In this document: positions 1 through 11,878 of the stretch, in pieces
How the letters are laid out: the number at the start of each line of letters is the position of its first letter
Position numbering within the stretch: the stretch's first letter is position 1
NCBI GenBank assembly: GCA_034401795.1
Contig: CM067373.1
Location: 36,925,443-36,989,442 of the forward strand
Length of the DNA: 64,000 bases
Source of the DNA: Chaetoderma sp. LZ-2023a
Taxonomy: Eukaryota > Mollusca > Caudofoveata > Chaetodermatida > Chaetodermatidae
Direction of reading: 5' to 3'
Notes under the pieces: generated by a model
Database searches by the model: none
What the model saw: the letters and a program-made list of their open reading frames with translations, nothing else
What the model was told of the DNA's origin: nothing
Position numbers and translations under genes: made by a program

Positions 1-79
1 TTTGGTTAACAAAAACTTTATTTGGCTAGTCTATTGGCTATAACATTGCAAAAGCTAGATCTGTCCTGAATATAGAAGA

Positions 80-292
80 CATATTGATAATTCAAAATTT
101 GTCAATGTCCATGATCCCGCATTAACAAGAGGCCACAACTTGAAGCTATATAAACAGCGAGCGAATAAAGACATCAGAAAGTATGTATTCTCCAATTGGG
201 TTGTGGATTTATGGAACTCGCTGCCACAATATGTTATAGAATCAAGGACTGTCACAAAGTTTAAAGTAAGCGTTGACAGACACTTGGAGTAA
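80..292 (+). pseudogene. LINE reverse transcriptase, C-terminal tail fragment
   Basis: An open frame of about 70 codons ends at a TAA at 290-292 and reads as the extreme C-terminus of a CR1/L2-group non-LTR retrotransposon polymerase. The diagnostic pattern is TRGHNLKLYKQR, then VVDLWNSLP, then a basic helix ending DRHLE. The catalytic part would lie upstream of the window or is missing through 5' truncation. The first bases of the window do not continue the frame convincingly. It is a dead fragment, placed by motif resemblance only. Confidence 0.7.
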
Positions 293-864
293 CATGGATT
301 TTAAGTTTGATATTAATCTGTGACTACATCAGCAACATGTCAGTGAGATCAAGCACTAAGACAGGGTTTATATAAAACTTGTCTTACAACCCTATAGCGA
401 GATATTCAAGGTCATGTCACCTTCGTATAATGTTGGCATATATATGTGATCAATGTTGTCCAATTCTTTTCTAAATGTTAATATTATATTACTATCATTA
501 CCTTTTTAACTTTCTCTACCATAATGTGCCACAATATGATATTGAAATAGTGGTGGTGTTTTATTATGTTGTCCAATTGTTCTGAATGTTATCTGTGTAA
601 GGAGTCCACCGCTCTATAGGCTCTGCCTGAATACAGTCGATAACAGCCGCCAGTAGACACAAAACAGCCACCAGTATATCGATAAGAGCTGCCGCTGTGT
701 ATAGTATCCTGATAGACAACCCTGACATGAATTAATGATCTATCCTGTGTCTAGTTATTTTATCACCTAAGATTATAAGGAAGGTTTTTACTGTCAGAAT
801 TATATTATTTGATAATCTATTACTGGCAATTTACTATTTGTTTCTTTTTATTTTCAAGCGGTGG
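293..864 (+). other. LINE 3' UTR-like sequence, no gene
   Basis: This AT-rich stretch follows the LINE stop codon. At about 598-640 it has a GGAGTCCACCGCTCTATAGG segment resembling 13,737-13,760 in the 3' UTR of LINE-A, so the first part is probably the 3' UTR of the same kind of element. I see no ORF, RNA gene or clear regulatory site in the rest. Confidence 0.45.
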
Positions 865-1078
865 TTAACCCTTTAACACTCATATCAGCCAAAAACGGCT
901 TCTGCAGACCAAAAGAAGACTATTTTTGAAAATTTACCACTGGAATGACTGGCTCGATAACCAAGCCAGTCATTCCAGTGGTAACCTTTCAAAAGTAGTC
1001 TACTCTTGCTATGCAAATGGAGGTTTTCTATGAGAAAATTGAAATTTTCTTGAATAAATTCGAGGGATACAGGGTTAA
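865..1078. mobile_element. TTAA-flanked hairpin MITE (piggyBac-like), copy 1
   Basis: A 214-bp unit starts TTAACCCTTTAACAC and ends CAGGGTTAA, so TTAA lies at both edges with CCCT/AGGG termini. The centre is a near-perfect palindrome built on ACTGGAATGACTGGCTCG and its complement. TTAA target sites and CCC termini are typical of piggyBac-superfamily non-autonomous elements; no transposase is present. The same family recurs near 31.0, 32.5, 41.8, 42.3 and, inverted, near 30.9 and 43.1 kb. Confidence 0.7.
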
Positions 1079-1119
1079 TTCAATATGGTACATATAGGTT
1101 TGTAAATTGTAATGCTTCA

Positions 1120-1460
1120 GGAATGGATTAATCCAGTTTTAGCTCTGCCCCGTCCATCTCTAGCTAAGCTCCACAGTCCACTCACACTGTGCCCATGTTG
1201 GGATCGAATCTCAATTTCCAAAAAATTATACAGCTAAGCTGTTAACTATTTTAAAGCAACGGCGCTCAGTCAACTCAAATTAGTTTCTAAATATTCAATA
1301 GAATGTTTATTAAATAATAAAGACATACAATTCGTACAACTTGATGGACTATTAAAGGTTTATGAGACTTAATTATGTCGTTCATGACGTAATTGATTGT
1401 GACATCAGTCTACATATGACGTAGTTAACTATGATGTCATAGATCAATCGACTGGATTCA
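1120..1460. repeat. Interspersed repeat R3, copy 1 (CRE-like site cluster)
   Basis: This copy shares an ordered series of blocks with 1,680-2,045 and 32,795-33,000: a CCATCTCTAGCTAAGCTCCA block, a GTTGGGATCGA block, a TTTCAAAATATT-type arm, then AATGTTTATTAAATA and a series of TGACGTAA/TGATGTCAT sites at about 1,384-1,440. No coding capacity. It is probably a non-autonomous transposable element whose arms resemble the TGTTGAATATTTTGAAAC hairpin family found elsewhere in the window. Confidence 0.6.
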
Positions 1461-1679
1461 TCGATTGTGAATATTTATTGTTGATATGTTTATGTTACGA
1501 TTTTGAATGATTTATGACTAGGTCTATTCTAGATAATATGTTCCTAAAATTACGATTTTGCATGATTTGTTATTAGGTTTAGGCTAGTTGGTTTCACCTA
1601 ATTTGCATACATACATAGGTTATATCACATATATCATCTATGTATGCATATTGGTTACTAACGACTCTCACCATGAGGT

Positions 1680-2045
1680 CAGCCTAATGGAGGTATCCAG
1701 TTTTAGTTATACCCCACCCATCTCTAGCTAAGCTCCACCCATATTTCGACCGTGTTGGGATCGATCTCTCTGACTATCAATTTCCATAAAGCTGTTAAAT
1801 ATTTTGAAACCTATGGCAACAACAGCACCAAGACAAATTAGTTTCAAAATATTAAAGAGAATGTTTATTAAATAGTAAAGACATACAATTCATATAACAA
1901 TGCTTAGTCCATCATCAATTAAGCGTTCGTGAACTTACATGTATCCATGTCATCCATGACGTAATTGATTATGACGTCATCCTACACGTCACAGTTGATT
2001 ATGATGTCATATGATTGATGAAAAAACTGGAAAGGTCCATTCAGA
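1680..2045. repeat. Interspersed repeat R3, copy 2
   Basis: Second copy, in the same orientation as copy 1 and about 560 bp downstream. It holds the cleanest CRE-like cluster: TGACGTAA, a full TGACGTCA palindrome, an ACGTCA half-site and TGATGTCAT between about 1,957 and 2,012. No ORF. The 220 bp between the copies contain nothing I recognise. Confidence 0.6.
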
Positions 2046-2392
2046 GCCATGTTAGTATAAACAGGTGCATGGTCATGCACAGTATCATACATTTGTGTAC
2101 TATTAATTTATGTTAGTTTGGAAGTCATGGAATTTACTAATTTTGGTTATGAAAAGTCATGGAATTTCAAACTCTGAAAGGTGTACGTACGAACCCTGGA
2201 TTATGGATGAGGAGGTAAATCCATTTGTATGTCGGCCAGAATATATTATTACACTCCCTGAATCCAGTACTGCAGATGTGTCTTTGTAAACAGATGTTAC
2301 TTTCAAACTAAAAAAACATTATTACAAGACGGGGGTGGAAACTGGAAAGAAAAAACACATAATATATTAGAAGCCCCACGGGTCTGATGTAA

Positions 2393-2470
2393 CAATAATA
2401 AGGGAGATAAATCTGGATAGTTTATTTTAACTGCCACTAAACCTATCCAGAGTAATCTCCCTTATTATTG
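2393..2470. repeat. Long inverted repeat (28-bp arms)
   Basis: Positions 2,393-2,420 and 2,443-2,470 are near-perfect reverse complements around a 22-bp loop. The arms begin CAATAATAAGGGAGAT and end ATCTCCCTTATTATTG. It looks like a MITE core or a foldback remnant. The following 450 bp (2,471-2,923) show no supported feature. Confidence 0.6.
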
Positions 2471-2923
2471 ATACATCGAAACGGCGATGATTTTAGTTGG
2501 TAATTAAAATGTATTCGTCTCTGTAGATGCATAGTATGTACATTATATATATATGGCTATGACATGAGATGTGTGGTTTATTATTGCAGTGAATTTATGT
2601 AATAATAGGTGCTATGAGATGCAGGTTACGAATGTTATAGTAATGAATTGGCATGTACAAGTCGAAACCATATAGGCCTACTGATCCAGTACATTGGAGT
2701 ATGGAGTACCATACATATATTAGTAATAATATTACAGCTCCGTTTTCTCACTTATATACAATTTTAGACTCATGCACGCATACTCATAGGCAGTCCCTGA
2801 AATTCAGACAATTTTGCCACATGCTGTGGCAGAAACGATTCACCGCGGCACTACTACCGCATTTTTTTAAATTTCAGCAATTATAAGCTTTGTTCTACTG
2901 TTAGTGAATTGTAGAACCTGGCT

Positions 2924-3120
2924 TTAACCCTTAGCACTTTGATGTCAATATTCTATCTTTTACTGTGTCAATATCAAAGAAACTGGTGAACATTTTTCAA
3001 CAATTTTGCTGGCAGATGTTGCTGTCTACGACCCACCCCCCACCAAATTTGTTGAAAAATGAACAGCAATTCATCTTTTAATTTAATTTGAAATTTTAAC
3101 ACCAGCGTGGTAAGGGTTAA
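2924..3120. mobile_element. TTAA-flanked MITE of a second family
   Basis: A 197-bp unit begins TTAACCCTTAGCACTTT and ends GGTAAGGGTTAA. Internally, CATTTTTCAACAATTTTGC and its approximate complement near 3,048-3,070 can fold. A diverged relative without clean ends lies at about 20,056-20,250, sharing the GTCAATATTC, CAAAGAAACTGGTG and CATCTTTTAATTTAATTTGA blocks. The TTAA ends suggest mobilisation by the same class of transposase as the first MITE family. Confidence 0.6.
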
Positions 3121-3156
3121 TATGGCATCATGATTGATACCCTGTATCTATGATAA

Positions 3157-3470
3157 AATGAAGGAAATTTCAATTTCCCTTTCTCGGAGATCTAACAATA
3201 CTTACCATTCGATTACTTCTGATAACAAGCTATCCTGATAGCTGGCTCTAGGAATCTAGACTTAGTAAGCTTTAACGGCTCCTGAAACCGGGTACGCGGT
3301 CCCTACAAAATGGTACACTTCTGCCAGTGAGGCTCATATTGTTTGCATAGCTACCAAACAAGAGAATACCTATGGCTTGCCTCCGTGGGGCTGGGAGGCA
3401 GGGTCCGTAATAGAATGGTTTTTAAAGTATTGTTAGATCTCGGAAAGGGAAATTGAAATTTCCTTCATTC
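3157..3470. repeat. Inverted repeat pair at the 3' side of the DIRS element
   Basis: About 45 bp at 3,157-3,202 (containing GGAAATTTCAATTTCCC and GAGATCTAACAATACTT) recur in reverse complement at 3,426-3,470. Beyond the second arm, ACCATTCTATTACTTCTG at about 3,488 repeats ACCATTCGATTACTTCTG at about 3,206 in direct orientation. DIRS elements carry inverted terminal repeats and an internal complementary region, so this may be the right terminal repeat plus that region. I could not find the matching left repeat near 8.5-9.5 kb, so an unrelated foldback insertion remains possible. Confidence 0.45.
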
Positions 3471-3996
3471 TCCTTCGATCAATACATACCATTCTATTAC
3501 TTCTGATAACACCAGATTTAAACAGTAACCTGGTGGGAAGGGGAAGCCATTAATTGCGTCTTTTGCCCCTGGAGAAAGATCTTAGACTTAAACCTGACAC
3601 ACAGACACCTAAAAGGACCATCAAGTTTAGGGACTGAATTACATTCGCATCACCGCCCCCGCCCCCAATTTTTTCTCCTAAGAAAAAGGAAGAGAACTCA
3701 CGAACATGCATCTCGCCTGAAACATGAATATGGTTAACTGCTCTTTGCATATATTAGCCTGGGAATGAGCATGAATATATAATATGAATGATCATGATAT
3801 ATAAACATAATACAAAAAACTCTCAAACTTGAATTACCTTATGATTATTGGATTTCAGACATGGAGCCTTCAACCAAGTACTTGTTTGACTATCCGTGAC
3901 ACAATCTGGTTGACATCCTCTCACTTGATCATGTCTGCCTCTTAATTCTTGCTTTACAAATGCCAAAAGAGGGAGAAGAACAGTGTGGCCGTTTAA
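3471..3996. other. Non-coding sequence downstream of the DIRS recombinase
   Basis: This stretch lies between the inverted repeat and the recombinase stop codon. It contains a C-rich run near 3,653-3,666 but no ORF or RNA gene I can support. It is most easily read as the 3' non-coding part of the DIRS element. Confidence 0.4.
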
Positions 3997-5050
3997 CTAT
4001 CGCTTCAAAACAGCTAAAGCGAGTGGATTGGCGGAGTCTGACACATCCCTCATATAGTAATCCGTGAAAGAGGACTCACAGTGCCATTGTGCAACAGCCA
4101 TGATATCCTCTAACGGAACACCATTGTAAAGGGCAGTCGAGGCGGCTATTCCTCTAACATCATGTGCCCTTGCGCATTGCACCTGGTGCCCAGTCACAAT
4201 CTCGTGGGTAGCTTGGATGCATTCCACTACCCAACGAGAGATAGAATCCATGGATGCGGCGCCATATGGCTTCTTATGGCAGATCCACAGACGTCTACCT
4301 TTCGACCATTACGAGTCTGTCCTTTTTTGTACTTAGTCAAAGCACGGACTGGGCACCAGACACTGGCATCACGATCAAACCTAGTTACTTTCGGTATAAT
4401 GATCGGCTTGCCGGGATAGTTCAAAGATTGATTCTTTGACATAAACTCTGCTCTTGGCAGTAGACACAGAACCTCTCCGGAGACAATAAATTGGTCCCTC
4501 TCTGCTGAAAGCGCATGGATCTCACTGCGCCTTCGCGCTGAGGAAGCTGCCAATAGAAAGACCGCCTTTAGAGTCAAATGCCTTTGACTAGCCAAACCCA
4601 AGGGTTCGAAAGGGTGCTTGGCAAGTACATTAAACACTAAAGATAGACTCCAGGCTGGAATGACTACCGGTTGTCTCGGTCGGAGATTGCTCATTCCCTT
4701 CACCATCACATTTAACTGGGCCACCTCTGGACTATCCCTGTTGGTTAGACAAGGGATAACTGATGCCAAAGCTGACTTGTATCCAGCAATTGTGACAGGA
4801 GCTAGTCCTGAATAGAATAGCTCACAGAGAAAGTCTGCTATTTGCTGAATAGTGGGTTGAAAGGTATCAATACCCTTTCTTTCACACCAGTCTGCAAATT
4901 TGTTAACCTTGTGATTATATGACTTGAAGGTTGACCTCCTTCTCGTAGCTGCGATGAATTTCGCAGCCTGTCGAGAAAAACCTTCCGACGTGGAACGTTG
5001 TTTGATAACATCCATGCAGTCAATTTGAACATTTCGGGATGCTCGTGTAG
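3997..5050 (-). pseudogene. DIRS-type tyrosine recombinase, one frameshift
   Basis: This encodes the DNA-integrating enzyme of a DIRS retrotransposon. The likely start is the Met at about 5,015, opening MDVIKQRSTSEGF. An N-terminal SAM-like core-binding part follows (STFKSYNHKVNKFADWC), then the first catalytic arginine in SSARRRSEIHAL. The C-terminal box has His and Arg in ARAHDVRGIAAS and the nucleophile region in FTDYYMRDVSD. The two halves lie in different frames. Reading across about 4,295-4,305 shows a single frameshift, after which the frame continues WICHKKPYGAASMDSISR. It overlaps the RT/RNase H gene at its start, as is usual in DIRS elements. The catalytic residues remain but the protein is broken. 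Confidence 0.85.
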
Positions 5051-6840
5051 GAAGCGTCCCTTGGCCTGGGGGATTATGTTCGGAATCTCGGGTAACTGCT
5101 CTGGATTGTCCACCAGCAGATCCAGGAGACCCGTGAACCACGCCCTGCTGGGCCAAAATGGTGCTATTAGCAGGACCAGGCATGGTTCCTCTCTGATCTT
5201 CACCAAAATCTTTCCTCTCCAGCTTATCGCCAGAGCATCTGTATCGATGGCATTTGGATCTGGAATCGGCGAGACATAAGTCATGATTTGAGCATTTTCC
5301 TTTGTGGCGAACAAGTCCACGTTGGCTTTGCCCCAATACTCGAAGATCCTGCGAAGAACTGGAGGGTTGAGAGACCATTCTGTCAGCAGAATCCTCTGTC
5401 TGCAAGACAAAGCATCCGCCAGAATGTTCAATCGCCCAGGAATGTGAGCTGCTTTCAAAACAACTGAGTAATTCCTGCACCATTGAATCAAGTGCCACAC
5501 CTTCATACACAGTGTAGGTGACTTGGTCCCACCTTGGCGATTTATGTATGATACTACTGTCGAGTGTCCGACCGTATCAATATCACCTTGCCCCTGACTT
5601 TGGGAAGAAACTTTTCCAACACCAGCTCCACTGCCATCATTTCCAACAGATTTATATGCAGCTGGCTCTCTTGGAGAGTCCATGTGCCCGAGACCTGGTG
5701 TTCTCCCAGGCAGGCCTCCCACCTCTCCAGTGATGTATCCGTGTACACGAACAGCTGGGGGCTGGATAGGTGCAGTGAAACTCCTACTAGGAGATTCTGA
5801 CGCTTTTTTCCACCATACAAGATGCGACATTATTGGTTCCAAAACTGCACCAGCTTTGACAGGAGTTCTGTTCGCTGTTTCCACAGAGACATCAGATACA
5901 ACTGAATAGGTCTTCGCATCAGAGCAGCGTACGGGATTACCTGCTCCACGGAGACCATCATGCCCAGCATCTGAAGAAACCCCCTCGCCTGAATGTGGTT
6001 TCCCAATCGAAAACTCTTGAGGATGGCTAACAGAGACACCACTCTGGGCTCTGACGGATAAACCCTGCCCTCCTCGAGATCGAATCCCCAAATAAACGAA
6101 ATGTTGAGTGGGTGTCAATTCGGATTTCTACTTGTTGACTATCCAGCCTAGATCTGAAAGTAACTTCAGAGTCAGAGCAGTATCCACTTCTAACCTGGCT
6201 GGCGTGTCCAGCTTGATAAGCCAATTGTCTATGTAGGTGTGAAGCGCCACATTCTCTCTTCTGAGAAATGCTGGCACCGCAACGACCACTCTAGTGAAAA
6301 CCTGTGGAGCTGTCTACAGGCTGAATGGGAGTACTACAAACTCCCATACCTGAATCTGAAACGCAAAACCTGTGACAACTCCTGTTCATTGGAATGTGGA
6401 ATTATGCATCGTTCAGGTCGATTGACACACACCACATTCCCTTCCTCAATCCTGCCATTACCAACCTCGGAGTTTCCATCTGAAACCGAGGCGTATGGAT
6501 AAACCAATTCAATGGCCTGAGATTGAGTATGGGTCTCCAACCCCCCCCCCTCCCCCCTGTGCTCTTGGGGACAAGGAACATGTTTGAATAGAAGCCTGGA
6601 GTGTTCTGGTTTGCTTGTTTTATTGCTCCCTTCAGAAGCAAACCTGACACTTTGTTTTGAATGGCTTCTAACTTGTCTGGTTCCCTTGGTACGGGTGTCC
6701 AGACAGGTGCCAAAGACAGATTTTGTGGTGGAAAATCCCACCACTCCGGCATGTACCCCTGGGATAACCATCCCAGGATCAGACTGTCTGATGTCACACC
6801 TCGCCAAAACCTTGACGAAATGGATGAGCCTTCCACCCAC
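4838..6840 (-). pseudogene. DIRS reverse transcriptase / RNase H polyprotein, decayed
   Basis: RT fingers and palm appear first (FLVPKSTGG, WRPILNLRPLNWF, CVSIDLNDA at about 6,400-6,660). The active-site region near 6,225-6,245 reads TYIDNWLIKLDTP, so the expected second Asp of the YxDD box is Asn. RNase H follows (LFVYTDTSLERWEACLGE near 5,780; then TVVSYINRQGG and AAHIPGRLNILADALS), with the long C-terminal extension typical of DIRS (NVDLFATKENAQ, APFWPSRAW). The frame changes several times, so this is a pseudogene. A C/G homopolymer run at about 6,541-6,556 expands the glycine stretch before WRPIL and may reflect slippage. Confidence 0.8.
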
Positions 6841-7106
6841 TATAGGCGCATTGAGGCCTAACGCGGGTGTCTGGCTCGTGATCCGCTCCCCCTCCCTCTC
6901 TTGACGAGAGAGAGAGAACCATTTTGGTCTTGGCTTCACTGGTCTAACTGGCACCACCATTCCTGGCAGATACGAAGGGAGCTACCATGCCCTCAGGTAC
7001 GATTAGCTTCCTTCTTTCCACCCTTTGAGCAGTTACCCTTACCCATCCCCTTCCCACCTATCGGGCAATCAGGAGCAACATTGGGGTGGGCAGGAGCCTC
7101 TACAAC

Positions 7107-8446
7107 CTACTTCACCGTAGGCGGCTGTGAAGACCCAGCAGAAGCAGAAGAAGCAGGCTTGGCTTTCGCCTTGCTTTTATGCTTCTTCTGCGTCTTGGAA
7201 GAAGGTTGTCTGGTCAGCGGCTTAGCTACAGCATGCGCTTGTCGCACTAGTTCTAGCTGTAGATTTACAGGCAACTGATTCTGCGCAATATTGGTGGTGT
7301 CCTCTAAGATGGCCTGCGCTTGGCCACCAAAGATGCTAGGGCCAGTCAGGGGCATTCCAAGTAAATGCTCCCTAACGGCGGTAGCCAGACGCATATGGTC
7401 AAGGACCATCTGCCCCCTGGACTTCGCCACTCGTGCCTGCACCCTTGCCAATGCGTCCATAGACAGCACCAAGCCGTCATTAATGCATGATAGTGCCACA
7501 GGTGGCCTGCCCCCACTTCAGCCCACACCGACTGAAGAAGGCGATAAGAATGATTCACAGCACTCATTGCTGCTCTCACCCCCTCATCGCATAGGGCCAG
7601 GACTTCCTCATGGTGTACCTGGGACCTGTCCACAAGCGCCGGTGCGGGGCCACCCGCTCCCGCATTCTGGACTCCAAGTACCTAGCGGTCATCTTCATTG
7701 ACCGCTGGAACCACACCATATTTGTCGTATTCCCCACGGGGAGGGGAATACGACATCTCGCCCACACCTCCCTGGAGGCCGCAAGGAACTGGCCCTTGGC
7801 CAAGAGTTGCTTGCTATAAATAGCATCTAGTAACTCCTTAAACCTTGGACTCAGTCTGATGGACTGGATCCGAGCCACAGGCAAGACCCCCATCCTAATA
7901 GGCGAGATAGGCGTGTACCGAGCCTGGCCAGGAACACCCGCCACTGTGTCGGTTGGTGGCAAACCAACCAGCACTGGACGGGTGCCCGGTACCGGAGTGG
8001 CCTCAACCACGGGCGGAGCGACTGTCCTGGCTTGCACCAGGCCAGACAGATGGAGGGCATCTCTGTCCAGGATGGAATCGACCTCCAAAGCTCTCCACCC
8101 GCGGCATCTCAGGCCGTAACAATCTCTCCTCCTCGGTCTCCTCATCTTCAGACCCTGAAGAGTCATCACAAGATGAGGAGTCACTGGAGCCATTCTGGCA
8201 AACAGCTCCCATGCCTGACGGACCGGCCACCGCTACTGGACCACCTGGAGGTGGCCGCAGAGAGACAGAATCCATCAGGCCGGAGCCCAACGAGACTGCC
8301 AGGGAGCCATATGAGATGGCTTCCTCGATACCAAGCATGGGAAGAGACTGCCGTACAACTTTTGGTATCAGGGATGACACCAGCGTGGGAAGGATGTTAT
8401 GCAAGAAACCTTGCATAGCAGGTCCAAACCACGCCGGAGGTGCCAT
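7107..8446 (-). pseudogene. DIRS gag-like ORF, frameshifted
   Basis: Upstream of the RT on the same strand, three overlapping frames together make a gag-like protein. The first begins at 8,446 with MAPPAWFGPAMQGFLHN, then a proline- and glycine-rich part and an acidic serine tract (SSDSSSCDDSSGSEDEE). The middle piece (about 7,580-8,050) contains SPRFKELLDAIYSKQLLAKG, a patch often seen in DIRS gag proteins. The last piece (7,107-7,499) is helical and ends in a lysine-rich tail. It would coat the element RNA in a cytoplasmic particle. Assignment rests on position and composition; frame changes show it is dead. Confidence 0.65.
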
Positions 8447-10592
8447 CTCCGAAGCCTCCGGTTGCAGATGTGGAGCGCCCCCAGGGGCCTAAAACGGACG
8501 CTCCACGATTTACTTTCGAACCGCCTGACCCCACATCAGATACAGCCAAGTCCTTCTGAGAAAGGAACTTGACCAACATATCGGTCTGCCACACGGAACA
8601 TACGTCACACCTATTATCGATATTACACGGTGAATAATGGTAACAGGCAGTCTTTGTAAATGACCTTGACGAACTTGTGGCACTCTAGGCAAGAATGCGG
8701 GGTAGGCTTGGCCTATAAAATAAGCACAGATCCTAAAATAAACAAGCGGAACGAAGTAAGAATGGAAGGCAGACAAATTATTTAAAAAATTTTAGACCAT
8801 AAATACGTTGTAACCCTCCAGCACCCCACCCCGCAACATTACAGCAAAGATCGTATTGATTATGACGACAAGAACGAAGCGGACATGAAGACACCCATAT
8901 ACTGATCCTGACGGATGTATAAACGGAACCACGCACCATATCGAATAGCATTCGTGGTATATTTAACAATAAATTTTAAATTATACTCTCAAACGAAGGC
9001 CAAAACGGTATGTGAAGAAAACAACAAAATGTAAACAAATTGCTGACCACACATCTTAATCAAGAATTTCGAAACCACTGATCACTGCAAACAGATCGTG
9101 ATAACCCGTAAAACTTTTCTGGTACAAATTAAGTACGCAGCACCCAGAACAAGATGCGTGAATTAATGAAACATTTTCTTCACATAAAAATCTGAGAATA
9201 AACCCGGGTGTGACATCACCCGCTCGGATAATACAGAGAATGACGTCAGCCAATTTTCGTGTTAAAAACACTGTATAGCCAACACCTATTTCATATCTGC
9301 CGATCGCCTGTTGGGATTAAAAGAAGGCGACCAATCTGGCATATTTCGTTGTTAACACATGTCCCAGATTCGGGGAAGAACTTGGAACATGCGACACACA
9401 CAAAATTTTATAGACCTAAGTCTTTTTACAACTATGGAATAACATGGAAATATATGACCTGAGATTCAACGGCTCCTTCCATGATAAGTCAATAATCCTC
9501 GAAGCGAAAAACAGCTACCAAAGGCACAGAAAATGACTGCGTGAAATTTTATCAATGGAATGAGTGGCTCAGCCGGGAAACCAATGAGCAGAAATGGATA
9601 GATGAACCAGCGATGCTGACACAGATAACTATTGACAGCTCAGGAGTTGCTGAGAGGTGCAAAGATAACACTAACACCCTATCTGACAAAATACAAGGGG
9701 TTGAGAGCTGAAAACGTGACTATCTGTACTAAGTACATACGAAACTTTGCTGGCTGATGGATGTGCGACCATAAGATCATTGGGTCTCGTAGCTATTTGA
9801 AATTCCAGTGTTGAACTATCTCTGAGGAATTACATCAACACTTACGCCTTTTGTGATAGCACGAAGAGACACTAGCGCAGAGGAGATTCGGATAGCGACA
9901 AACGCAGAAAATGAAAGCAACAGCAATAAGACCTCGGCGGGCATTTCGATGGTTGGCTGTTGCAAGTGATTGTCGTTATTTAGCGAAATACATGATATAG
10001 ACAGCCATCATCTCACGTTGTACATAGTTCCATGCCAGCCCTATACACTGGCATTGGCGTGCGGATGAAGATTAAATGTTAAAATTTAATACAGCAAAGG
10101 ATGCTTGATATTCAGATAGCATTCCTCATTTAGAAATGTAAATAAGTATGGGCGCCATCTCAGTTTCTCGGCCCATCAATAGCTAGTCAGTCTTCAGAAC
10201 ATTTAGAGTTCATGCTTCTCTGGTCAAAACAACGTTAGGCCAGTTAGAAAATCATTATCTAATCACAGTATAAACTTTCATACAGAAATCACTCCATGGC
10301 TTTGGGCCATCATAATCATCGACTGCATGACATATCATCCTTCATGCAGTACCTTTCTCCAATTCCTGGTCTGCATTATCAGTAGCCAGGTCTCCAGCTC
10401 CTGGTCATTATAAGCAGTAGCCATGTCTCCAGCTCATGGAGCCTGTTCCGGCGTAGGGAAAGTGCTCTAGACCACTCCGCTAGATTAGCGAGGCGCTTTT
10501 CTGCCTCTGCTAAAGAACGATACATTTTGTTAGAGCGCTCTGCTAGGTCGCTAAACTATTTCCAATAGCCAGGTCACCAGCTCCTAGACCCC
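8447..10592. other. Probable DIRS left flank, then unassigned non-coding DNA
   Basis: The first few hundred bases are the 5' side of the DIRS gag and may hold its left terminal repeat, but no sequence matching the 3' inverted repeat was seen. The segment near 9,540-9,600 loosely resembles the GGAATGACTGGCTC core of the TTAA MITEs. At 10,383-10,588, three copies of AGCCAGGTCTCCAGCTCCTGG-like text (20-25 bp, irregularly spaced) form a minor repeat. No convincing gene or RNA is present. Confidence 0.4.
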
Positions 10593-10595
10593 ACA

Positions 10596-11590
10596 TTGAA
10601 AGACCAGACCAGCCTCTCTCCAACCCAGATTATCAGCCTCTTGAAGATTGTGTTAGACACCACCTATTTTGTTCAGAATGGCTACTTCTACCACCAAATT
10701 CATGGAGTAGCTATGGGCTCCTCAGTGTTGCCAGTGATCGCAAACCTTTATATGGAATCCTTCGAGCCACAAGCACTTAGCACAGCCACAGACCCCCCCC
10801 AAATTTCTGGTACTAAATTTTCACTCTAATCACCATTTGGAACACAAAAGGTCAGTCGTTAGAACTCTAGTTCACCGCTCAGACTCCGCCATTACAGAAA
10901 CATCAGACAAAAAAGAAGAACATCATCACATCCAACAATCTCTCCTAGCTAAGGGTTACACTTTGTGGATGAGAAAACCACCTCCCCCCACCTCGTAATA
11001 AACCACCAGATGTCAAAAAACTCCCACTAGTCGGACTTCTGTACATCCAAGGCTTATCAGAACACCTTGGCAGACTCTTCAGAGAACACCACATCAAAAC
11101 CTACCACAAGCGTCTCAACAACTTAAGATCACAACTAGTAAGACCCAAAGATAAACTGACCACAGATGAACGTTCTGGAGTCATCTACAAGATCGAATGT
11201 GACCAATGTGAGGGGACATACATAGGCGAAACCAAAAGGCCTCTTAGCACCAGAGTCAAAGAACATCTTAAAATCAATTCCAACTCAGCTGTGGCAGAAC
11301 ATACAGAATCCAGCAGTGCCTCGGTCATCAACATTGAGACCAACTTATTCAAACAGAAGGTTAAAGAGGCCATGGAAATCTACAAGCATCAACCAACCAT
11401 GAACAGAGATGAGGGATACTGTATACCAGCAGTCTACCAGTCCATGCTGTCACGTGACTCCACAAGAAATGACCAGAGCGACGTTGCCAGCGACCGTCAG
11501 TTAGTGCTGAAGAAGGGACCGAGATGGTCACGAAAGCTACACTCAAACAATTTCTACATCCCGGAGAGGTAACTAATTTTTCCTTATTAT
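10596..11590 (+). pseudogene. Penelope-like element fragment: RT core plus GIY-YIG endonuclease
   Basis: The segment opens inside a Penelope-type RT: TTYFVQNGYFYHQIHGVAMG followed by [11 protein letters not shown]. After a frame change it reads the post-RT linker (LLYIQGLSEHLGRLFR, then LRSQLVRPKDK). It then reads a GIY-YIG nuclease, SGVIYKIECDQC..TYIGETKRPLSTRVKEH, at about 11,170-11,270, with the downstream INIETNLFKQKVKEA region. This enzyme nicks DNA to prime reverse transcription in EN-positive Penelope elements. The RT is truncated at its 5' end and at least one frameshift is present. The 3' end, near CCTTATTAT at about 11,588, is shared with the shorter copy at 12,202-12,476. Confidence 0.85.
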
Positions 11591-11599
11591 GAATCATCC

Positions 11600-11878
11600 A
11601 GGGATCGGGACCAAGTTTTTCGGAAATAGGATGAAGTTGTCTTGATCCATGTGGGAAAAGGTTCGCTTAATAACGGCTAGTGTACTGTTTGCTTTTGATA
11701 CGATTTTGTTAATGTGTGAATCAAAAGAAAGTTTGTTGTCTATCTAGATTCCTAGGTCCCTTTCAACAACTGACTGAGAAATAGTTAGTCGCCTGTCAGT
11801 GTTAACCATGTAGTACTGCATTTTTGGATTATTAGTGCCAAAACGAATAACCTTTGTTTTGTCATGATTGACAAATCA
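11600..11878 (-). pseudogene. LINE-B (CR1-like) RT thumb segment
   Basis: On the minus strand this reads FVNHDKTKVIRFGTNN, then SVVERDLG, IDNKLSFDSHINKIVSKAN and LAVIKRTFSHMDQDNF. This is the post-catalytic RT/thumb sequence of a CR1-group LINE. It is the direct continuation of 13,843-14,405: joining the two restores DLNNVCE-x-FVNHDKTK in frame, where x is a stop codon one base away from Trp. The intervening 1.96 kb is a plus-strand LINE inserted in between. At the low end the frame runs into the Penelope fragment. Confidence 0.75.

Noticed and set aside
1198..1215. GTTGGGATCGAATCTC resembling a tRNA B box
   Set aside because: There is no matching A box or cloverleaf, and the same text occurs as part of repeat R3.
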